From CAVQBP01 sp964448105 (GTDB taxonomy: Bacteria; Bacteroidota; Ignavibacteria; Ignavibacteriales; Ignavibacteriaceae): DNA of 64,000 bases. The notes beneath the pieces are model-generated. The model was not told the DNA's origin. It worked only from the letters and a program-made list of their open reading frames with translations, and searched no databases. Shown one piece after another: positions 1-9,043 of this stretch. A program made the translations under genes and the position numbers. The stretch covers positions 1-64,000 of the forward strand of contig CAYUVK010000009.1 in the NCBI GenBank assembly GCA_964448105.1, written 5' to 3'. Each line of letters opens with the position of its first letter. Within the stretch, counting starts at the first letter, position 1.

Positions 1-333
1 CTGTATTTTTGTTGCCGGATTAAACGGGTTGGGATAGTTTTGTTCTAATGAAAATAAATTCTACTTTTATTTATTCTCAACAAAGCAGTATAAATTATTT
101 AGTCCCGGCAAACCTTTCACGCTTGATTCTACAGAAATAAACACCACTTGCTATTTCAGACTTTCCATATACCTTGCTGCTGCTTCATATTCTTAGGCAA
201 CAAATCCTTCTTTCGAAATCTTATCCAACCGGACGGTAATCCGTGGTTGGATGAGTTCAATATACCGCTATTTTTATAACTCTATATAACTCTTTCAGCT
301 CATCTATAATATGGTAAATTGTCAAATTGCTTT
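1..333 (-). pseudogene. scraps of T9SS sorting domains, no intact gene
   Basis: Read on the minus strand, positions 60-1 encode NLFSLEQNYPNPFNPATKIQ, the opening of a type IX secretion C-terminal sorting domain; it has in-frame stops just upstream and runs off the window edge. Positions about 160-95 encode IASGVYFCRI...RFAGTK followed by a stop, the closing segment of a sorting domain. The closing piece comes before the opening piece in reading direction, so they derive from two different domain copies. No open reading frame with a start joins them. The rest of the stretch (161-333) holds only short broken frames I cannot assign. The gene left of the window could continue from the 60-1 piece, but it has no start here. 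Confidence 0.6.
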
Positions 334-696
334 TCAATCCATTACACACCGGACAGAAAAACCATTATGCACTGGGGTGTCAGATAGAGTGCCACCTTCC
401 GAACAAAAAATATAGAAGTCCCATGCATCACCACTATGACTCCCCTTTGTAGAACTCCACCAAATAGCTACGTTTCCAATATCCTCAAATGGGCCAGCTT
501 GATAACGATAACCAGCCGGAAGACCCGAAAATTTGCTTTCATTTGTAGGATGCCAATGGCAATTCCATCGTGGATGAGAATTAGGTGCTATACGGGTAGA
601 TGCAAGCTTATAGCCTGCTTCGTCACCTTCTAAATAATTTATAAGTGTCTGCCATTCTTCAAGTCTCAGTACATGCCAACCCTTCGGACATAAACC
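334..696 (-). pseudogene. fragment of a FISUMP-type (Fibrobacter major paralogous) domain
   Basis: Minus-strand translation from 696 gives GLCPKGWHVLRLEEW, then LINYLEG, TNESKFSGLPAGYR, IWWSSTKG and NGFSVRCVMD before a TGA at 334-336. CPKGWHV, GFSALPGGYR-like, WWSSTE-like and GFSVRCV are the signatures of the TIGR02145 (FISUMP) family of secreted Bacteroidota/Fibrobacter proteins. The frame has no start codon of its own. It abuts, in a different frame, the truncated sensor kinase described next. I read it as the C-terminal end of a secreted protein left after recombination. It was not covered by a long open frame, because the + strand frame over 436-633 is only a shadow. Confidence 0.65.
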
Positions 697-3456
697 GCGG
701 GAATTTCAATAGTTCCTTTTATTAGCATCAGCGGTGTACGGAATTCGTGGGAAAGATTTGCAAAGAAACGGGATTTCATACTTTCAATTTCTCTAAGCTG
801 ATTAGATTCAAATTCACGCATCTTAAGTTCAGCCTGTAATTTAGTACGACTAGTCTGAAATTTAATTATCCCCCAGATACCGAGAATAAATATTACTACG
901 TATAAAATGATTGCCCACTCCGTCTGCCACCAGGGCGGAGTAATTATTACTTTTATTGTTTTAATATTCTCATTCCAAATACCGTCGCTGTTAGTCGATT
1001 TCACTTTAAAGAAGTAGGTACCGGGATTCAGATTTGTGTATGTAATAAATCGTCTCGTACGGCTATTCACCCAATTATTGTCGAACCCGTCCATTATATA
1101 TTTGTATTGAATAGATTGCGGTGAATTATAATCTAAAGCCGCAATCTGAAAAGAGAATACATTTTGTGAATAAGGAATTGTAATTTCCTTCGTATATAAA
1201 ATCTCCTTCTTCAAAGGAGAATTTTCACCTATAGATACAGACTTATTAAAGATTTGAAAATCAGTTATCTCAACAGGCGGTACATATTTAGATTGAACAA
1301 TATCTTAAGGATTAAAGTAATTTAAACCCTCAGTGCTCCCCATAAAAATTGTTTCATCATCATATTTAAGCGCTGAACCAAAATTAAAATCAGTACCAAG
1401 AATACCATCATCTGAATCAAAGTTGGTAAATGTGTTTTTTTCTGTATTAAAAAAAGAAATTCCGGAACTTGTGCCTAACCAGAGATTACCTTCATTATCT
1501 TCAACAATACTTTTAACTGAATTATCTGCCAAACCATTCTTTGTAGCATAATAAGAGATATCAACAGATAATTCATTTTTATCATTGGAATTATTAATAA
1601 TAAATTTATTCAGTCCGTTATTTGTTCCGACCCATAACAGAGTCTGATCAAAATCAAGAGTATTTTTTTCATTCCGGGACTCATAAATTGTGTATATGCT
1701 ATTACTGCTCAAGCATCCTGTTTTATTTTCTTCAGCTATCCATCTGATGAATTTTCCTTCATTAATATCTTTAAATAAATTGAAGCCGCCTCCGTTTGTT
1801 CCAATCCAAATTCTTCCTTTCTTATCCTTATGGATTGCCCAAACATCATTATAGCTTAAGCTGTTTGGATCATTAGCATCATTGTACCAGATTTTGTATT
1901 CACCTGTGATTGAATTAAAACGGGCAAGACCTGGTCCCCAAAGTCCAATCCAGATATTACTGCTATCACAGTAAATCGCCTTGTTATAATTTATTGAAGG
2001 TAATTTGTTTTTCTTGTTATAAAACTGAATAGATTCTAACCGGTTAGAAGCTATATCTAACCGGAATAATCCTGAACCATAAGTCCCAATCCATAGATCA
2101 TTTGCATTACCTTGAGCCAAAGACCAGATATTTAGGTTTTCAGAAGAAGGGACTTTTTTTATTTCAAAAATATTATCATCCGTATTCGAATTTGATTGTA
2201 TTTTTGAGATGTTGTATAATCCTTTTTCAGTTCCAATCCATATTCTATCACTGGAGGTTTGAATCATTGCAGTTACATCTTTTTTATAAAGCTCTTTTTG
2301 ATTTGTTATTCTGTTTCTTCTGGATAAAATGTTATTAAACTTCATACCTTTTGATGAATAGAATGAAATACCATTTTCGGTAGCCAACCATAAAACGCCT
2401 GATTTATCTTTCATCATCCCGCAAATATGGTTATTTGATAGGCTGTTGCGATCATTCTTATCAGAAATAAATCTATCAACCCTTCCTGAAAATGTATTTA
2501 ATCTGATTAATCCTGCAAATGAATCAATCCATAAAATATTTTTATTCTCTATAATTTCTTCGAGTACCGAACCGGCTGTAGCACCGAATTGTAAATTATC
2601 CGGGTTAGGAATTTTAACTCGCGAGAAAATAATTTTTTCTTCTATTGCAGTTTCCTTTTTGATTTCCAGCCGGGCTAAACCATTTGCTGTACCTATCCAT
2701 ATTAGATTGGGATCAATTTTTGACTTTGAAAGATTCCCTACAAGATTATTGCTAATCGTATTAAGATTATTCTGCTCAGAATAATACCTGATAAATTCAT
2801 TTTCTCCTTTTTGAGGATTTATTTTATTTAATCCATTATAAGTACCTTCCCAAATATTTCCTGCATGATCTTCAACAATTGAAGTTACATAGTTATTACT
2901 TAATGATTTGTAATTACCGGGAATATATTGCCAGTTTTCTATCTTCCCTGTAGATTGGTTTAGTTTGTATAACCCGCTTTTGTATGTCCCGACCCAAATA
3001 AAATTTTTCTTGTCTTCGTAAATAAAAGTGATTGAGTTCTCTTCGATCAAGTCAGATTTAATTTTCCAGCTTGTAAATTTTCCGCTAACAGGATCATATT
3101 TGTTTAATGCACCTCCTTTTGTTCCTGCCCAAATTTTATAGTCGCTATCTTCAAGAATTGCCCAAACAGAATTATCTGTTATTGAGTTTCTATTTTCAGG
3201 ATTATGACGAAAGATTTCAAACTCATATCCGTCAAAACAGTTTAACCCATCATCTGTTGCAAACCATAAAAAGCCTAAATGATCCTGGATAAGATCATAA
3301 ACAGTACAATTGGAAAGACCATCGATAGTATTCAAACGGTTAAAATGAATCGATGCTGAGTTATTCTGTTGTGGTCTTACAGAAAGGAAGAAGGAATATA
3401 GCAGTACAAAAACTGCTGCAGCACTGATTTTGAAAAATAATTTTCTATGTTCGTAC
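666..3456 (-). pseudogene. broken hybrid two-component sensor (propeller, Y_Y_Y, HisKA start)
   Basis: A paralogue of the intact sensor at 57199-61335. The first part (3335-1305) encodes two-component propeller repeats (LWFATDDGLNCFDG, IWIGTNGGGFNLF, LWLGTSSGISFFN). A TAA then interrupts the frame after GLNYFNP. The same frame continues with VPPVEITDFQIFNKS, a Y_Y_Y domain (PGTYFFKVKSTNSDGIWNE), a membrane segment and the H-box FFANLSHEFRTPL. It ends abruptly 16 residues later against FISUMP sequence, so the ATPase, receiver and AraC domains are absent. A hydrophobic, signal-like segment (KLFFKISAAAVFVLLYSFF) lies in frame upstream of 3335, up to about 3456, but no ATG, GTG or TTG precedes it. 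The only available start, TTG at 3335, would remove that signal. Three independent lesions make a functional product very unlikely. Confidence 0.85.
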
Positions 3457-3714
3457 CTTTAATTTTTGCCCCTTCCTATTTTTAATATAGAAATTAATTA
3501 TAAAGATACATTGAGAAAATTTACTATAAGAAATTAGAAACTAAATCCTCAAATCAGAATGAATTACAAATTAAATCTGTAAATAGTTTTGAAAAAAAAT
3601 CAATTAGTTGAAAAGTAAAAATCCTTTACCTTAAATATTGCATTGGGTATAAAATTATCAATACTTTGAATTTTAACGTATTATAATTATTTCTTTATGG
3701 CATATAATTTATTA

Positions 3715-4070
3715 AACTTTCCAGATTGTCTGGTCAGCGTAGATCATTGGGTTCCCCGCTTTATCTACCGGGGCACCTAAATCTTTAAGCCATTCTGAGA
3801 AATCCTGATTAGAGTTATCATCCCCTTTTGATATTTTGTAAACTCTATAACGAAGAGAATCTTTGGGATTAACTAAAACTGCTGCTTACGCATTTATAAC
3901 TGGTCCAGGTGAATAGGAAGAACTCCATTGGACTACTCCAAGATGGGGGAAATTATTAATTTTTCCCATCACCCAAATGCCTTGGTCATATACTATAGTA
4001 TGACGATAAATAGAATCCCGGGATTTGATCCCATGTTGCACCGTTAAAAACTCTATTATCTAAACAATTA
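3715..4070 (-). pseudogene. remnant of a secreted T9SS-type protein N-terminal region
   Basis: Minus-strand reading gives RVFNGATWDQIPGF, then after a frame change YDQGIWVMGKINNFPHLGVV, QWSSSYSPGPVIN, an in-frame TAA, and AAVLVNPKDSLRYRVYKISKG...LGAPVDKAGNPMIYADQTIW. This matches the common N-terminal region of large exported Ignavibacteria proteins (a W-SS-PGP-I, then D-RYRVYKI-GD, then GAP-D--G-P---DQT-W pattern). At least one frameshift and one stop are present, and the sequence halts after IWKV with TAA. The flanks 3457-3714 and 4071-4226 are AT-rich and show nothing coding to me. Confidence 0.6.
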
Positions 4071-4226
4071 AATTTTTTAGTCCCCGGGGAAAAATAATTT
4101 TAGCGATGCTTTTTGTTATGGTGAAAGTTATCATGCCGTAATTAGATATGATTAATTTGTAGTAAAAAATTTTTTACAAAACCAACAAATATTAGACTGA
4201 TAAACACCTTTTGATTTTTAAATTTT

Positions 4227-4775
4227 TCAATCTCTTACTACCTTTTCCGGGTAAGCTTCTATAAATGATTTCCAGTCTTTACTCTTTCTTGTTGAACCAT
4301 TATGATGTGTCATTCTGAATGCATGGCAGACTGCTACAGCAAGTGCATCGGATTCATCGTATTTCATTTTTTCTTCTTTTAATTCGAGCAAAGTTTTAAT
4401 CATATAATAAACCTGTTCTTTGGATGCAGAACCTCTTCCTACCACGGATTTTTTTATTTCTCTCGGTGAATATTCACTTATCGGAATTTTATTATGAACT
4501 GCAGCCAACAAAGCCGCACCGCGCGCATATCCAATTTTCATTACCGACTGCACATTCTTTCCGTAAAAAGCAGTCTCAATAGCAAATTCATCAGGTTTAT
4601 ATCTTTGAATAATTTTTACCAGTTCATCATAAATAATTTCCAGTTTTAAAGGAAGGCTTTTATGGGATGGGAGTTTTATAATACCGTTTATAATGCGAAT
4701 ATAGTTGCTGCTTTTTTGTTTTATTATTCCGAAACCCGTATAGATTGTTCCCGGGTCAACTCCAAGTATGATCAT
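4227..4775 (-). CDS. ruvC: Holliday junction resolvase RuvC
   Basis: Endonuclease that resolves Holliday junctions together with RuvAB in recombinational repair. The 182-residue product has the usual RuvC length. It opens with MIILGVDPGTIYTGFGII, and the four acidic metal ligands fit E. coli spacing: Asp7 (GVDPGT), Glu67 (FAIETAFYG), Asp140 and Asp143 (YDESDALAVAVCH). The basic loop QSVMKIGYARGA is present. It lies downstream of yebC on the same strand, separated by about 165 bp containing an inverted repeat, so it may be transcribed separately or at reduced level. The yebC-ruvC order is common in bacteria. The partner ruvA is at 31082 on the other strand; ruvB is not in the window. Confidence 0.97.
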   Translation of the reverse strand: MIILGVDPGTIYTGFGIIKQKSSNYIRIINGIIKLPSHKSLPLKLEIIYDELVKIIQRYKPDEFAIETAFYGKNVQSVMKIGYARGAALLAAVHNKIPISEYSPREIKKSVVGRGSASKEQVYYMIKTLLELKEEKMKYDESDALAVAVCHAFRMTHHNGSTRKSKDWKSFIEAYPEKVVRD

Positions 4776-4832
4776 CTATAGAACCTTCGAGGTTACGATT
4801 TGTAAATGGTGTAGTGAGACCAAAAAGTATTT

Positions 4833-4903
4833 GAATGTCACACTGAGCTTGTCGAAGTGTGACATTCAATTTAATCTTCAGTCTTCGACAAGCTCAGACT
4901 GAT
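4833..4903. repeat. dispersed inverted repeat, TGAGCTTGTCGAAG type
   Basis: Between ruvC and yebC. The 11-bp arms GAATGTCACAC (4833-4843) and GTGTGACATTC (4857-4867) enclose TGAGCTTGTCGA. About 16 bp on, CTTCGACAAGCTCA (4883-4896) is the reverse complement of 4844-4857 and sits inside a second small stem (CAGTCT...AGACTG). The nested design can fold in two alternative ways. A related copy is at 30238-30341 and a degenerate one at 12116-12193, so this is an interspersed family rather than a gene-specific terminator, although it could act as one here. Confidence 0.8.
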
Positions 4904-4941
4904 GAAATTTTGAATAAAAAATACTATTTGGCCACCCTCGA

Positions 4942-5664
4942 TCAAACAAAATCAGCATTGGAAAAGACATTTTGAACATCGTCGCTATCTTCCAATGATT
5001 CAATTAATTTCATAACTTTTTCTGCTTCTTCGCCTTCGACAGATATTGCATTTTTAGCAATCCATTGAAGAGAAGCATTTTCTATTTCAAAGTCTTTATT
5101 AACTAAGGCTTTTCTTACCGGTTCAAAAGATTCCAAAGGTGTTTGAACTTCAAAATAATCATCTTCTGTATGGAGATCTTCGGCACCTTCATCTAAAATA
5201 ATCTCCATTACTTCATCTTCTGTTTTCCCTTTTTGGGGAAGAAGAATAACCCCTTTACGATCAAACATCCAAGCAACTGAACCGGTTTCACCCAGGCTCC
5301 CTCCACCTTTGCTGAATAAATGCCTGACTTCGGCAACAGTCCTGTTTTTATTATCTGTAGCAACTTCAACCATAATGGCTATACCGCTTGGACCATAACC
5401 TTCATAAATTAATTCATGAAATGATTGCCCTTCCAATTCTCCGGTTGCTTTTTTAATAGCCCTTTCAATATTATCCTGCGGCATATTTGCAGCTTTAGCA
5501 TTATCGATAGCCAGCCTTAATCTCGGATTACCCTCCGGGTCACCTCCACCTTCTCTTGCTGCAATAGTAATTTCCTTGATGAGCTTAGTAAACATTTTTC
5601 CCCTTTTAGCATCTATTACAGCTTTTTTTCTTCTAGTAGTCGCCCATTTAGAATGACCTGACAT
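4942..5664 (-). CDS. yebC: YebC/PmpR family protein
   Basis: Cytoplasmic YebC/TACO1-family protein of 240 residues, the normal length. It starts MSGHSKWATTRRKKAVIDAK, the family hallmark, with RGKMFTKLIKEI and the acidic C-terminal segment. It also has YEGYGPSGIAIMVEVATDNKNR and FSKGGGSLGETGSVAW, the most conserved blocks. Family members have been described as transcriptional regulators and, for the YebC/TACO1 branch, as ribosome-associated factors that ease translation of difficult (for example proline-rich) motifs; which applies here is not visible. Its start overlaps the end of recJ by 17 bp, which implies co-transcription and probably translational coupling. Confidence 0.95.
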   Translation of the reverse strand: MSGHSKWATTRRKKAVIDAKRGKMFTKLIKEITIAAREGGGDPEGNPRLRLAIDNAKAANMPQDNIERAIKKATGELEGQSFHELIYEGYGPSGIAIMVEVATDNKNRTVAEVRHLFSKGGGSLGETGSVAWMFDRKGVILLPQKGKTEDEVMEIILDEGAEDLHTEDDYFEVQTPLESFEPVRKALVNKDFEIENASLQWIAKNAISVEGEEAEKVMKLIESLEDSDDVQNVFSNADFV

Positions 5665-7393
5665 TAATCAACTCCTTGTTTTTATCTTTTACTTTAATAT
5701 CTTTGAATTTAAATTGCGGAAAAATTCTTCCGTCTTTAACCGTTTTGTCTATGGTAAAAACAACATCAAGCAAAGAATCATTTTTATTTATTAAATCGCA
5801 GTAGTTTCCCATATTAAAACCGATACAATCAAATACTTTTTCCGAACCGTTCTGCTTTAAACATACGATCAAATGATCTGTTCCAACTATGCGCGGTATA
5901 TTCGCTACTTCCACATTTTCTGCTAAAAATACCGGCCGCATATTTCCCGGACCAAATGGTGCAAACTGATCTAAAATCCTTAAAAACTTGGGTGTAATTT
6001 CAGAAAATTTAATTTTAGAATCTATATTGATTTCAGGAAATAAATCATCACCTGAAATAGTATCTTTTACTACCTGGTTGAATCTCGTTTTAAATTCGGA
6101 AATTTTTTCAACTTCAACTGCAAGCCCTGCTGCTGCTTGATGCCCTCCGAACTGAACCAGCAAATCTTCACACTTTTTCAATGCTTCATAAATATTAAAA
6201 TTTGAGATGCTTCTGGCAGAACCTTTTGCAATCCCATCCACAGTGGTTAGCATAATAGTTGGGCGATAATATTTTTCGACAAGTCTCGAAGCAACGATCC
6301 CGATAACTCCCGGGTGCCATGATTCCTGGTGGAGAATTATTGCAAGTTCCTTTTCCAAATCTAGAGAATTTTCTACTAATTCAAGTGCATCATCGAAAGT
6401 GTCAACATCAATTTTTCTTCTTTCATAATTTTCTTCTTCAAGAACATGAGCCATGTTAAAAGCTTCTTCTTTATTTTTAGTTATAAAGAGTTTAACAGCT
6501 CTTTCAGCATCCCCTAGTCTCCCAACAGCATTAATACGCGGTGCAATAGTAAATACAATTTGTCCTGATGTTAAATTACCGGATTCCATATTGCTGCTTC
6601 TTATTAGTGCCAAAATTCCTGGCCTGGGATTTCGGTTTATCTGTTCCAGTCCTTCTTTAACTAAAATTCTATTTTCATCAACAAGGGGAACGATGTCTGC
6701 TGCACCGGCTAGTGCTACAAGATCAAGATATTGCAGCGGTAAATCTCTTTTTCCGATTCTTTCTGCAACTCCTTGTGCCAATTTAAAAGCAACACCTGCT
6801 CCGGATAAATATTTAAACGGGTAATTACAATCGGGCTTTAAAGGATCGAGTACAGCAAGAGCATCAGGAATTTTTTCCTTTGGCTGGTGATGGTCGCAAA
6901 TAATTACATCCATACCTAAAGATTTGGAATACTCTGTTTCTTCTGCACCTGTTATTCCACAGTCTACTGCAATTAGAAGGGAAGTTCCTTTGCTTTTAAC
7001 AATATCAATTGCTGATTTTGACAGGCCGTATCCATCAGTTAATCTTTTGGGAATGTAATACTCAACATTTGCATCTAGCTCTTTAAGAAAAAGATATAAA
7101 AGAGCTGTTGAACATGTTCCATCTACATCATAATCACCATAAACACAAATTAGTTGATTTTCGGTTAAAGCCTGGATTACACGGGTAGTGGCATCTTCCA
7201 TTCCGTGCATTAAAAAAGGATTATAAAGGGAATCTAATGATGGACGAAAAAAATTTTTTGCCTGAGGAAAGTTTTTAACATTTCTTATAACCAGCAGCTT
7301 GGAAAGAATTTCAGAAATATTGAGAGAATCTGCCAGAGATTGAACGGCATATTCATCTTCAACATTTTTTATTTTCCAACGCTTTTTCTGCAT
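5648..7393 (-). CDS. recJ: single-stranded-DNA exonuclease RecJ
   Basis: 5'-3' single-strand exonuclease of recombination and mismatch repair. It has the DHH/DHHA1 architecture: VYGDYDVDGTCSTALLY (motif I), LLIAVDCGIT, VIICDHHQP (the DHH triad), GVAFKLAQ, then IILHQESWHPGVIGIVASRL and the glycine-rich VQFGGHQAAAGLAV of DHHA1, and a C-terminal OB-like part. The open frame extends to 7423, but the first 10 residues (MFLLFNDGNL) are not family-like. I place the start at Met11 (7393), giving MQKKRWKIKN and about 581 residues, which is also clear of the RNase P RNA 3' end at 7425. It is followed by yebC with a 17-bp overlap. Confidence 0.95.
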   Translation of the reverse strand: MQKKRWKIKNVEDEYAVQSLADSLNISEILSKLLVIRNVKNFPQAKNFFRPSLDSLYNPFLMHGMEDATTRVIQALTENQLICVYGDYDVDGTCSTALLYLFLKELDANVEYYIPKRLTDGYGLSKSAIDIVKSKGTSLLIAVDCGITGAEETEYSKSLGMDVIICDHHQPKEKIPDALAVLDPLKPDCNYPFKYLSGAGVAFKLAQGVAERIGKRDLPLQYLDLVALAGAADIVPLVDENRILVKEGLEQINRNPRPGILALIRSSNMESGNLTSGQIVFTIAPRINAVGRLGDAERAVKLFITKNKEEAFNMAHVLEEENYERRKIDVDTFDDALELVENSLDLEKELAIILHQESWHPGVIGIVASRLVEKYYRPTIMLTTVDGIAKGSARSISNFNIYEALKKCEDLLVQFGGHQAAAGLAVEVEKISEFKTRFNQVVKDTISGDDLFPEINIDSKIKFSEITPKFLRILDQFAPFGPGNMRPVFLAENVEVANIPRIVGTDHLIVCLKQNGSEKVFDCIGFNMGNYCDLINKNDSLLDVVFTIDKTVKDGRIFPQFKFKDIKVKDKNKELINVRSF

Positions 7394-7424
7394 TAAATTT
7401 CCGTCATTAAATAATAAGAACAAA

Positions 7425-7854
7425 GTTCAACCTGTAAGCCGAATTCTGTTTCCCGGAACAAACCGGGACGGCAATTATTTATCTCGATCTGATGTTGCCA
7501 CCAGACTCCAGCGGTCTACCCGGAAACCCAATCCTGTTACCAGGATAATCAAAGCGAACAACTTCGTCCCGGAATTAACCGGGAAGATTTCCATATTTGA
7601 CCTTGCTTCGGGTGGGGTTTACCATGCCCCCGGCATTACTGCCGGAGCGGTAGGCTCTTACCCTACCTTTTCACCTTTACCTGCCGAAGTTTTAACGAAG
7701 GCATGTATACCTTCATTCAACAGGAAGTATATTTTCTGTGGCACTTTCCGTATTCTAGCCTAAGGCTGAAAATCCCGGACATTATCCGGCACCCTGTTCT
7801 ATGAAGTTCGGACTTTCCTCCCCGATATTTATCGGGGCAATTGCCCGGTTGAAC
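7425..7854 (-). ncRNA. rnpB: RNase P RNA, class A
   Basis: Catalytic RNA that matures tRNA 5' ends. Read on the minus strand, the 5' end GGTTGAAC preceded by T-rich sequence (7854-7847) pairs with GTTCAACC at 7432-7425 to close helix P1. The conserved CR-I block GAGGAAAGTCCGAACTTC follows near 7830-7800. ACAGAAAATATAC, the GGTAAACCCCACCCGAAG/CAAGGTCAAATATGG segment and AGACTCCAGCGGTCTACC occur in the expected order. The 3' part ACAGAATTCGGCTTACAGG gives the P4 partner. At about 430 nt it is within the class A size range. CR-I has GAAC where GGAC is commoner. It ends 31 bp upstream of the recJ start on the same strand. Confidence 0.95.
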
Positions 7855-8044
7855 TTTTTTTAATTCCTAGTATTTGTTAAACTTTATGAATAAGTTAACA
7901 TTAATGGTTAAGTGATTAAACTTAAATTATTTAATTAAACAAATATAATAAATTAGAGCTCTTAAAAAAGCAGAAAAGTGTTTATCCCTTGTTTATGTTT
8001 AATATTTAAATATTTTTTAATTTTCGCTGCGCGATTTTTATCAA

Positions 8045-9037
8045 TTAAAAGAGATCGCCCGGAGCAATGATTTTTTCTTTGATTAATTCCCTCATAACAA
8101 TTTCAGTCATTTCACTTTTAAACTGGAATTCATACCGGATATCCATAACATAAGCTTTTAGTCTCATTTTTAAATAAGATCTTCTTTCTTTTACTTCATT
8201 AAAAAACAGCACAACAATAGGTTTATTCAAAAATATATATTTTGAAACCTGTGCAGCTTCTATGGCAATCTGCCGAACCTTTTCAGTATCAACAGTAATC
8301 GGGAGAAAGATTTCTGCAACTACCTGGCAGTTGGGTTCACCGGAGTTAGCATTTGAGACTGACTTGCTCATTATATCCCCGTTGGGAATACTGACCATGG
8401 AATCATCAGGGGTTACAATCCTGGTAGAACGTAAACCAATCTTTATAACTTCACCATAATAATCACCAACTTCGATTTTATCTCCAACTTGAAAAGGTCT
8501 ATCAAACAGGATCATTATTCCGCCGAAAATATTTTTAAATATATCCTGTGCAGCAAAACCCACTGCAATTCCTAAAGATGCGGCAATTGTAAGAATTGTA
8601 GGAAGGGGCGGTCTAAAAATCCCGGCAACAATTATATAAATAATAACTAACCAACCAAAAATTCTAATAATAGGAACAAAGCCTTTAATGGTAATCCTGT
8701 AACCGGTGCTTCTTTCGGCAATTAAATCGAGTGTTTTAGAAATTATCCTGATGATAAAAAATCCGATTATTAGTACAACTAATGACCAGAAAACTTTGCC
8801 GAAAGAGATGAGCTCTTCGATAGGTGGCGGTCCGATTTCAAGTACATTTTTAGAAGTATCAGCTTCTATATTTTTTTTAGTTACCCCGGTATTAATAAAT
8901 ATTGTATCGGTTTTTACAACTACCTTTATTGAATCATTCTTGTGAGAAATTCCATTCCCGGTTTGTGAAAATCCAAAGTGTGTAAAAAATAAAAAGATAA
9001 TAAATATCTTAATAGAAATATTTTTAAGTATATTCAT
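8045..9037 (-). CDS. MscS-family mechanosensitive ion channel
   Basis: Inner-membrane channel of the small-conductance mechanosensitive family, 330 residues. An N-terminal signal-like segment (FIIFLFFTHFGFSQ) and a polar 50-residue spacer precede three membrane helices (about 80-100, 120-142 and 147-170). The pore helix and MscS core follow: GIAVGFAAQDIFKNIFGGI, then FDRPFQVGDKIEVGDYYGEV and RSTRIVTPDDSMVSIPNG in the beta domain. The C-terminal alpha/beta domain is present. The gene starts 6 bp after the stop of the 1015-residue ATPase at 9044-12091, so both are very likely on one transcript. The family normally gates on membrane tension to release solutes; the genetic link suggests possible control by, or with, the ATPase, which is inference. 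Confidence 0.93.
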   Translation of the reverse strand: MNILKNISIKIFIIFLFFTHFGFSQTGNGISHKNDSIKVVVKTDTIFINTGVTKKNIEADTSKNVLEIGPPPIEELISFGKVFWSLVVLIIGFFIIRIISKTLDLIAERSTGYRITIKGFVPIIRIFGWLVIIYIIVAGIFRPPLPTILTIAASLGIAVGFAAQDIFKNIFGGIMILFDRPFQVGDKIEVGDYYGEVIKIGLRSTRIVTPDDSMVSIPNGDIMSKSVSNANSGEPNCQVVAEIFLPITVDTEKVRQIAIEAAQVSKYIFLNKPIVVLFFNEVKERRSYLKMRLKAYVMDIRYEFQFKSEMTEIVMRELIKEKIIAPGDLF

Positions 9038-9043
9038 GAAATT

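Noticed and set aside
436..633. 65-residue plus-strand open frame
   Set aside because: It runs antisense to the FISUMP fragment, which has clear family motifs; the plus frame has no recognisable features.
2446..2784. 112-residue plus-strand open frame
   Set aside because: Antisense shadow of the propeller repeats of the broken sensor; composition and lack of a ribosome-binding site argue against a gene.
7393..7423. recJ start at 7423
   Set aside because: Would add ten non-family residues and place the start at the 3' edge of the RNase P RNA; Met at 7393 gives the normal RecJ opening.
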